Assembly (NCBI GenBank): GCA_036522155.1
Contig: DATDGI010000205.1
Coordinates: 1 to 9,837 of the forward strand
Direction: 5' to 3'
DNA length: 9,837 nucleotides
Origin: UBA9676 sp036522155
GTDB lineage: Bacteria; Actinomycetota; Actinomycetes; Streptosporangiales; Streptosporangiaceae
The translations under genes were made by a program, and so were the position numbers. Below, piece after piece: positions 5,573 through 9,837 of this stretch. The notes beneath the pieces were generated by a model. The model was not told the origin of the DNA, searched no databases, and was given only the letters and a program-made list of their open reading frames with translations. Position 1 is the first letter of the stretch; each line of letters begins with the position of its first letter.

Positions 5573-7015
5573 CTAGGCGACGGCCGGCTTCGGCACCGCG
5601 GCCTTTTCTTCGTTCTTCCTGACTGCCTCCTGCATCTGCTCCACGGTTGGCCGCTTGACCTTGAAGATCATGATCAGCGCGGCGATCGCGCCGAGTGCGG
5701 CCCCGAAGAAGAACCCGCGCGACCAGTGGAAGGTGGCGGTGCCGTACAGCGTGCCGGTCATCACGAGCGCTGCGCCGCCGCCGGCGAAGCTGCCGCCGAG
5801 TGCCTTCCACGCATAGATGGATCCGTAGTTGATGGCGTTGTTGGTCTCGCCGTAATAGTCGGCCACGATCGCCGCGGTCATCGGGAAGTTGGCGCCGGAC
5901 AGGCCGCCAGAGATCACCGCGCAGATCGCGAACAGCAGGCCCTGGTGCGCTGAACCTGCCCACAGGGCGAGCAGCTGGAAGACCACGTTGCCCGAGTACG
6001 CGTAGATCATCGTTTTCCGGCGGCCGATGTACTCCGACAGCCATCCGTAGAACGGCCTGAACCCACCGTCGGCCAGGGCGAACCCGGCCGCCCCGCCCAC
6101 CACGGCGTAGGTCCCCAGATGCATCGCTGTTCCGAAGCCGAAGTAGTACGCGACCCCGAACAGCGAGCAGCCGACATAGCAGGCGTATTGCAGCCCCAGC
6201 CACTTGGCCTGCGGCGTGGACCACATCTGGCCCAGGTTGTAATGCCGCAGCGCGGGCGGGTTGTTCCGCAGGTCGTTGGTGCTGTGCTTCTGCCAGTCGA
6301 GCGGGTCGATCTCCTTCGGCCACCAGTTCTTCGGCGGGTCCTTCAGGAAGTAGCCGGCGATGACGATGCCGACGGTCATGATGATGCCCTGGATGATGAT
6401 GTAGGTCTTCACCGCGGACGGGCTCATGTTCCCGACGACGCCGCCGCCGGAGTTGAAGCCGCCGATGTAGATGATGAACGGCACCGCACCGTAGGCCCAG
6501 CCACCGTTCACGAAACCGGTCCGCCAGCCCTTCTTCTCCGGGTACCACTTCGCCACGATGTTGATGCAGCTTGAGTAGACCATCCCGGAGCCGATGCCGC
6601 CGAGCACGGCGTAGCTGGCGTAGGCGGTCCAGATCGAGGTCGAGCCGGCCAGCCAGGTGTAGGCGATCACACCGCAGACGACGCCGCCGATGATCGTCGC
6701 CCAGCGGACGCTCAGGATCCCCCGGTTGCGCAGGTAACCCGTGCCGATCTGGACGAACGACTCGAAGATCACGTAGAAGGAGAAGAGCCAGAACGTCGGG
6801 GCCGGCCCCCAGTGGTGCGAGGCCGCCAGGGAGCCGGACAGCGCGGCCCAGGTGTACTCGAGCAGCCCGGCCAGGCACATGGCCAGCCAGGCCGCCATGA
6901 TCACTACTCCCCGGTTGTAGCCGAGGATGGTATTGGGTGTCTCACCGACGCGGAACACCCGGCCGGTTGAGTTGGTTACTTCTTGGAAGGCTACGCTTCC
7001 GCTGGCTGCAGCCAT
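5573..7015 (-). CDS. MFS transporter, oxalate/formate antiporter (OFA) family
   Basis: A 480-residue inner-membrane protein with about twelve hydrophobic helices. OFA-type features include helix 1 (VVIMAAWLAMCLAGLLEYTW, residues 37-56), INIVAKWYPEKKGWRTGFVNGG (151-172) and the helix 8-9 loop GWLSEYIGRRK (324-334). Arg320 (GGFRPFYGW) and Lys404 (SIYAWKALGGSF) are 84 residues apart. I recall OxlT of Oxalobacter binding oxalate with Arg272 and Lys355, 83 apart in the same helices, so dicarboxylate binding is plausible. The loop after helix 6 is long (KDPPKNWWPKEIDPLDWQKH...), and the C-terminal tail is charged (KNEEK). The ATG at 7015 is chosen because GGTGG precedes it at suitable spacing; a TTG at 7057 would add 14 basic residues. 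It follows the oxidoreductase and small genes on the same strand, consistent with substrate import for that enzyme. Formate or another small acid is the alternative cargo. Confidence 0.9.
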   Translation of the reverse strand: MAAASGSVAFQEVTNSTGRVFRVGETPNTILGYNRGVVIMAAWLAMCLAGLLEYTWAALSGSLAASHHWGPAPTFWLFSFYVIFESFVQIGTGYLRNRGILSVRWATIIGGVVCGVIAYTWLAGSTSIWTAYASYAVLGGIGSGMVYSSCINIVAKWYPEKKGWRTGFVNGGWAYGAVPFIIYIGGFNSGGGVVGNMSPSAVKTYIIIQGIIMTVGIVIAGYFLKDPPKNWWPKEIDPLDWQKHSTNDLRNNPPALRHYNLGQMWSTPQAKWLGLQYACYVGCSLFGVAYYFGFGTAMHLGTYAVVGGAAGFALADGGFRPFYGWLSEYIGRRKTMIYAYSGNVVFQLLALWAGSAHQGLLFAICAVISGGLSGANFPMTAAIVADYYGETNNAINYGSIYAWKALGGSFAGGGAALVMTGTLYGTATFHWSRGFFFGAALGAIAALIMIFKVKRPTVEQMQEAVRKNEEKAAVPKPAVA

Positions 7016-7029
7016 CGGTCGCCACCGAT
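7014..7029 (-). promoter_or_regulatory. 6-bp dyad on the start codon of the OFA transporter
   Basis: ATCGGT-GGCG-ACCGAT on the minus strand is a perfect 6-bp stem with a 4-base loop. Its 3' arm contains the ATG at 7015 and its 5' part contains the weak SD GGTGG. It could act as an RNA hairpin over the translation start or as an operator-like dyad, or be chance. Confidence 0.35.
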
Positions 7030-7095
7030 TCCTCTCGTATGCGACGCGAGTGGGCAAGTACCCCGGGCCCTGAGGAGGGCGGGGTGTGCGGGGAT

Positions 7096-7119
7096 CCGTC
7101 CCGTGGAAGGCGGGGACGG
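7096..7119 (-). repeat. 7-bp hairpin in the OFA transporter leader
   Basis: CCGTCCC (7096-7102) and GGGACGG (7113-7119) are perfect complements with a 10-base loop, 81 bases before the transporter ATG. No T run follows. It forms part of the 133-base stretch (7016-7148) between the possible 50-codon ORF and the transporter, in which I see no other gene and no clear promoter. Confidence 0.4.
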
Positions 7120-7148
7120 CTCAGAAGGTTCGCGTTAGGTCTCGGCTA

Positions 7149-7301
7149 CTACGTCCCGGGTCGTGATCCCGGGGCCGCAGCCGGGTAAGGACAGGGGCGC
7201 CGCGCCGGCCCGCGTGGCTGTCCACGCGGCGCCCCTGGTCCGCCGCGGCCCGGCGGCGCGCGGGAGCCGGGCCCCGGCGCGTTTTTCTGCAGATCCGTCA
7301 T
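7149..7301 (-). CDS. Possible small ORF of 50 codons, Gly/Pro/Arg-rich
   Basis: A short frame opens at an ATG (7301) with a perfect AGGAGG five bases upstream, only 30 bases after the stop of the preceding small gene, and ends at a TAG at 7149. The peptide starts MTDLQKNAPGPGSRAPPGRG and continues as a Gly/Pro/Arg/Ala-rich, cationic, low-complexity chain with one Cys. It has no hydrophobic segment. The strong SD argues for translation. The biased composition and the large hairpin inside it argue for a leader peptide, a decayed gene or GC-driven chance. Its place just before the transporter would suit a regulatory leader. No family is recognised. Confidence 0.4.
   Translation of the reverse strand: MTDLQKNAPGPGSRAPPGRGGPGAPRGQPRGPARRPCPYPAAAPGSRPGT
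7192..7237. repeat. 13-bp inverted repeat with a competing inner hairpin
   Basis: CAGGGGCGCCGCG (7192-7204) and CGCGGCGCCCCTG (7225-7237) are perfect complements with a 20-base loop. Inside, CGCGTGG-CTGT-CCACGCG (7211-7228) forms a second stem that shares bases 7225-7228 with the outer one, so the two compete. The element lies within the possible 50-codon ORF between the small genes and the transporter. No T run follows on the minus strand. Confidence 0.55.
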
Positions 7302-7331
7302 GAGCGCCTCCTGGTTCCGGGCCGTCCGGCC

Positions 7332-7643
7332 TCAGTCCTTCAGTCCGAGCGCCCGGAACAGGGCCTGGCGGGCAGGCCCGTCCTCGCACGCCTCGAAGAG
7401 TTCATCCAGGCCCCAGCCCGCTTCCGTGAGCAGGTCCTGGGCCTGGTCGAATAGGGGTGAACGGTGCTCGGGCGGCACTGCCTTCAGCACGAGATGGCGG
7501 ACTACTTCGACGACCGCCTGCTGCATTGCCGCGCGTCGCTCGCCCCGCGGCCGGGCCACACCCGGCATCAGGGGGATGATCTTGCGGGGGCTCGGCACCG
7601 TCGGCCCCGGGCCGGGCATCACCCGGCCATCTGGGCCGCTCAT
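7332..7643 (-). CDS. Small hypothetical protein, 103 residues
   Basis: I recognise no family. The ATG at 7643 overlaps the TGA of the upstream gene as ATGA, and GGAGA stands six bases before it, so the start is well supported and translation is probably coupled. The first 35-40 residues are Pro/Gly/Arg-rich (PGPGPTVPSPRKIIPLMPG). The rest looks helical and amphipathic (AMQQAVVEVVRHLVLKAVPP and LLTEAGWGLDELFEACEDG, ending ARQALFRALGLKD). No membrane segment, signal peptide or Cys-metal motif is seen. The gene belongs to the run that joins the 2-oxoacid oxidoreductase to the OFA transporter, so an accessory, assembly or regulatory role for either is conceivable but not shown. Confidence 0.72.
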   Translation of the reverse strand: MSGPDGRVMPGPGPTVPSPRKIIPLMPGVARPRGERRAAMQQAVVEVVRHLVLKAVPPEHRSPLFDQAQDLLTEAGWGLDELFEACEDGPARQALFRALGLKD

Positions 7644-7990
7644 CGCGTTCTCCGCTGAACGGGGCTGCCCCGCACTTCGACTGTGGGCGATTGCGGTGGT
7701 GATAGCAACCCTTCGCGCCCACTTTCCCGTGCCAGGCCAGCCGCGATCTCTGCCTGCAGCCGTTCCGCTTCCCCTGGACGGCTCATGTCGATGACTTCCG
7801 CCAGCTCGAATGTGCGCCCGCCTTCGGTGCCGTCGGCCAGCCGGACGGGGGCCGACTCCGCGAACACCTCGAAGCGCTTGCTGGCGGACTTGCCGGCGAT
7901 GGCCAGGACGTAGCGCAGCACTGACTGCCGGTCAGGCAGGTATCGCTGCTGGTGACCATCGTCGAAGCAGAGCTGCCAGGGGGCCGGCAT
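7640..7990 (-). CDS. Small hypothetical protein, 116 residues
   Basis: I recognise no family. The ATG at 7990 has AAGGA five bases upstream; frames reaching further back run through a large hairpin and into the oxidoreductase end, so they are rejected. Residues 1-70 look like a compact alpha/beta domain: MPAPWQLCFDDGHQQRYLPD, then RQSVLRYVLAIAGKSASKRFE, then a strand-turn-strand segment (PVRLADGTEGGRTFELAEVIDMS). The C-terminal part is a charged helix (GEAERLQAEIAAGLARE) and a probably disordered Pro/Arg tail. There is a single Cys and no membrane segment. It overlaps the next small gene by 4 bases, which suggests that the two proteins are made in a fixed ratio and may interact. It sits 70 bases after the beta-subunit gene. 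Confidence 0.75.
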   Translation of the reverse strand: MPAPWQLCFDDGHQQRYLPDRQSVLRYVLAIAGKSASKRFEVFAESAPVRLADGTEGGRTFELAEVIDMSRPGEAERLQAEIAAGLARESGREGLLSPPQSPTVEVRGSPVQRRTR

Positions 7991-7993
7991 CAC

Positions 7994-8008
7994 GTTCCTT
8001 CCGGGAAC
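7994..8008 (-). promoter_or_regulatory. SD site of the 116-residue gene within a 5-bp dyad
   Basis: The minus strand reads GTTCC-CGGAA-GGAAC. The SD AAGGA lies across the loop and 3' arm, just ahead of the ATG at 7990. A folded stem would partly mask the ribosome site. The stem is short, so this is weak by itself. Confidence 0.35.
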
Positions 8009-8017
8009 TAGGGCTGA

Positions 8018-8058
8018 CGCGGGGGGCCGCCGTGGGGGGGAGACGGCGGCCCCCCGCG
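8018..8058 (-). terminator. 16-bp perfect hairpin just after the oxidoreductase beta gene
   Basis: CGCGGGGGGCCGCCGT (8018-8033) and ACGGCGGCCCCCCGCG (8043-8058) pair perfectly around a 9-base loop. The stem starts two bases after the beta-subunit stop on the minus strand. Almost every pair is G-C, making it the most stable structure in the window. There is no T run. It may terminate fully or in part, lowering expression of the small genes and transporter relative to the enzyme, or protect the enzyme mRNA from 3' decay. Confidence 0.7.
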
Positions 8059-8060
8059 GG

Positions 8061-9152
8061 TCAGGCGCCGACGCCGCGGTTGAGCGGCATCGAGTAGGTC
8101 TCGTCACGCATCCGCAGGTGCCTGGCCGGGTCCTCTCCCTCCCGGAGCTCGGCGGGCACGTCCATCCCGATGTCGGCCCAGTTCCGGTTGGCCTGGGCCT
8201 GGATGGTCGCGATGTGCTCGGGCAGCATGTGGCCGAACCGGCCCTGCATCGCCAGGTAGTCGGTGACCGGCCGCTGCACCGGCGGGTGGAAGTAGTGGTA
8301 CTCGCGCGTGGCCGGGTCGTACTCCCAGACCGGGAACAGGCCGGCCTCGACCACCCGGCGGCCGAGTTCCACCGTCATCGAGGTCTGGTAGACCCAGCCC
8401 TTCTGGCACGGCGTGTAGCAGTGCAGGAACGCGGCGCCCACGTGGTTGAGGCCCTTGCGGGTCTTGTTCATCAGGTCGACCGGGTAGCCGACCGTCGTGG
8501 TGGCCACGTAGCAGTGCGGGTGCCCTTCGGCCATCATCCGGGACAGGTTCTTCGGCGGCAGCTTCTTGCCCTCGGGTATCGCCTTGCCGAACGGCGTGAA
8601 CGTGGTCAGGCCCGCGTAGGGCGTGGTCGGCGACACCTGGATGCCGGTGTTGGCGTAGCACTCGTTGTCGTAGCAGATGAACAGCGCGTCGTGGTTGCGG
8701 TACAGGGCGCCGGAGATCGACCCCAGGCCGATGTCCGAGGCCGACCCGTCGCCCGCCATCACCAGGATGTTCGGGTACGGGCCCGGGTAGCGGCCCTTCC
8801 TGATCATCGCCTCGTAGCCGGCCGCCATGCCGGAGGTGAACGAGCCGCCGCTGGCGATCGGGGTGTGCGCCCAGGGCACCGTGTACGGCGTGCACAGGTA
8901 GGTGGAGTTCGCCACGTACATGCACCCGGTCGGCCCGGCCACCACGGTGTCCTGGCCGGCCGCCTTGAGCACCCACCGGTACTGGATGGCGGGCCCGCAT
9001 CCGGCGCAGGTCCGGTGGCCGGCCGCGTACGGGTCCTCTTGCGGCATGTCGGGCAGGTAGTGCAGGTCACGTCCGTGCTCGTCGTCGGTGGCGGCGGCGC
9101 GGCCGTCCTCCTCGAACAGCGGAAGCTGATGGCGGACTACTTCGTATGACAT
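8061..9152 (-). CDS. 2-oxoacid:ferredoxin oxidoreductase, TPP-binding beta subunit (candidate oxalate oxidoreductase)
   Basis: A 363-residue cytosolic subunit that binds thiamine pyrophosphate and an Fe4S4 cluster and, with the alpha subunit and electron-transfer subunits, decarboxylates a 2-oxoacid and reduces ferredoxin. Cluster ligands are probably Cys49 and Cys52 (HRTCAGCG), Cys77 (GPTGCMYV) and Cys249 (HCYTPCQKGW). The TPP/Mg motif is GDGSASDIG (134-142) with YDNECYANTG (161-170). PWAHTPIASGGSFTSGMAAGYEAM (93-116) is the usual active-site stretch, but the PFOR-like W-x-H-x-x-F-E-N is changed to WAHTPIASG. About 45 residues precede CAGC, longer than the 15-25 I expect. AGGGAG seven bases upstream, overlapping the alpha stop, fixes the ATG at 9152. 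The downstream OFA-type transporter makes oxalate a reasonable substrate; pyruvate or another 2-oxoacid is not excluded. Confidence 0.88.
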   Translation of the reverse strand: MSYEVVRHQLPLFEEDGRAAATDDEHGRDLHYLPDMPQEDPYAAGHRTCAGCGPAIQYRWVLKAAGQDTVVAGPTGCMYVANSTYLCTPYTVPWAHTPIASGGSFTSGMAAGYEAMIRKGRYPGPYPNILVMAGDGSASDIGLGSISGALYRNHDALFICYDNECYANTGIQVSPTTPYAGLTTFTPFGKAIPEGKKLPPKNLSRMMAEGHPHCYVATTTVGYPVDLMNKTRKGLNHVGAAFLHCYTPCQKGWVYQTSMTVELGRRVVEAGLFPVWEYDPATREYHYFHPPVQRPVTDYLAMQGRFGHMLPEHIATIQAQANRNWADIGMDVPAELREGEDPARHLRMRDETYSMPLNRGVGA

Positions 9153-9163
9153 CCGGATACTCC

Positions 9164-9837
9164 CTAGTCCTCGAAGCCGACCCAGTGCGCGGCCTTCTCC
9201 ACGTGGCCGCGCTCGACGGCCTGGCCGAGCTTGCCGGCCATCCAGTCGAACTCGGCCATCGGCACGGTCTCGCCTCCGAGGCCGGCCATGAACGACGTCA
9301 CCAGCGGACGCGGCTCTGCCTGGTGGTACAGCGCGGTCGTCACGTCCAAGGCGAGGATGCCGCCGTAGCTGGCGCCGCCGAGGCCGAGGTTGGTCTCCAC
9401 CACCCCGACCGCCTTGACGCCGCGCAGCGCCTCCCGCAGGTCGTCGCTGGGGAACGGCCGGATCCACAGCAGCCGGGCCATGCCGACCTTGATCCCCTGC
9501 TCGCGCAGCCGGTTGACCGCGGCCCGGCAGGTGACCGCGTGCCCGCCGGAGATGACGATGGCCAGCTCGGCGTCCTCCAGCCGGTAGGACTCGACGAAGT
9601 GCGGGTACTGCCGGCCGAACATCCGGCCGAACTCGTCGGTCTTCTCCCGGATCACCGGTATCGCGTCCTCCATCGCCCGGGCCCGCTCGAGCTGCAGCGG
9701 CGGCCCCTGCTCGGGGTGGATCTGCGGGCCGTGCGACACGGGCCGCCGCGGGTCCAGCGGGAACGGCAGCTGGTAGGGCGGCAGGTACGCGTCGACCTGC
9801 GCGGCGGACGGCATGTCCACCTCGCCGGCGATGTGCG
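9164..9837 (-). CDS. 2-oxoacid:ferredoxin oxidoreductase alpha subunit, C-terminal part (5' end beyond window)
   Basis: An open frame enters from the right edge and ends at a TAG at 9164, giving the last 223 residues. This covers the end of the N-terminal catalytic domain (VDMPSAAQVDAYLPPY...) and the transketolase C-terminal-like domain II: AELAIVISGGHAVTCRAAVN, GIKVGMARLLWIRPFP, then REALRGVKAVGVVETNLGLG. In typical pyruvate enzymes the last part reads closer to LDRS.SFG; here it is ETNLGLGGASYG, so the protein is not a standard PorA. Substrate-recognition residues lie in the missing N-terminal part. The gene is 11 bases upstream of the beta gene, with the beta SD overlapping its stop, so the two are cotranscribed. 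Gamma and delta subunits, if separate, should lie upstream outside the window. The GTG at 9820 is internal, not the start. Confidence 0.87.
   Translation of the reverse strand, partial: HIAGEVDMPSAAQVDAYLPPYQLPFPLDPRRPVSHGPQIHPEQGPPLQLERARAMEDAIPVIREKTDEFGRMFGRQYPHFVESYRLEDAELAIVISGGHAVTCRAAVNRLREQGIKVGMARLLWIRPFPSDDLREALRGVKAVGVVETNLGLGGASYGGILALDVTTALYHQAEPRPLVTSFMAGLGGETVPMAEFDWMAGKLGQAVERGHVEKAAHWVGFED

Noticed and set aside
7258..7286. GC-rich stem followed by five T on the plus strand, looking like an intrinsic terminator
   Set aside because: The T run is on the plus strand, where no gene reads toward it, and the stem pairs imperfectly. On the transcribed minus strand it is an A run ahead of the hairpin.
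7016..7331. Short single-helix companion protein sometimes annotated beside OFA-type MFS transporters
   Set aside because: I looked in all frames next to the transporter for a 30-60 residue hydrophobic peptide and found none; the 50-codon ORF there has no membrane segment.
7135..7389. 84-codon minus-strand frame
   Set aside because: It overlaps the end of the 103-residue gene in another frame, has no SD, and is Arg/Pro/Gly-rich.
8118..9149. Plus-strand frame (343 codons) opposite the oxidoreductase beta gene
   Set aside because: Antisense shadow with Val/Arg/Gly-rich composition; the beta subunit motifs are on the minus strand.
9153..9467. N-terminal extension of the beta-subunit frame to 9467
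   Set aside because: It overlaps the alpha subunit coding region in another frame; the SD AGGGAG and MSYEVV start at 9152 are far better.
1..9837. Mobile elements, CRISPR arrays, tRNA or rRNA genes
   Set aside because: No transposase or integrase motifs, no regular repeat-spacer pattern and no tRNA/rRNA-like sequence were seen on either strand.

Overview
The window is high-G+C DNA with long, compact, mostly co-directional genes and frequent GTG/CTG-type or SD-poor starts. The gene for S-(hydroxymethyl)mycothiol dehydrogenase (mscR) points to an actinomycete, because mycothiol is the thiol of Actinomycetota. All genes except one (a GntR-family regulator) lie on the minus strand, so transcription reads mainly from right to left.

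Right half (5215-9837). It starts with the C-terminal part of the alpha subunit and the whole beta subunit of a thiamine-pyrophosphate, iron-sulfur 2-oxoacid:ferredoxin oxidoreductase. A strong 16-bp hairpin follows, then two small unrecognised genes joined by an ATGA overlap, a possible 50-codon ORF with a perfect AGGAGG site, an MFS transporter of the oxalate/formate antiporter (OFA) type, another hairpin, and a 90-residue unrecognised gene. The transporter keeps an Arg and a Lys with the same spacing as the two substrate-binding residues I recall for OxlT. The best hypothesis is an oxalate (or similar small 2-oxoacid/dicarboxylate) uptake and oxidation unit, with electrons going to ferredoxin. 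The substrate is inferred, not shown.

Middle (4307-5197). A GntR/FCD-type regulator is the only plus-strand gene. It is divergent from mscR, and the shared 192-bp intergenic region holds a 16-bp direct repeat and a dyad that overlaps the likely gntR promoter. It ends tail to tail with the small 5215-5487 gene.

Left half (1-4306). A tight minus-strand run reads mscR, a sulfotransferase-like protein, a class IV (BCAT-like) aminotransferase, an aldo/keto reductase and a LON-substrate-binding-domain protein cut by the left edge. The sulfotransferase-like and aminotransferase genes look like the separated halves of a protein fused in plants, which suggests a shared but unknown job. The partial LON-domain gene carries a 15-base C tract near its 3' end. 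No rRNA, tRNA, CRISPR array, insertion sequence or integrase is visible.
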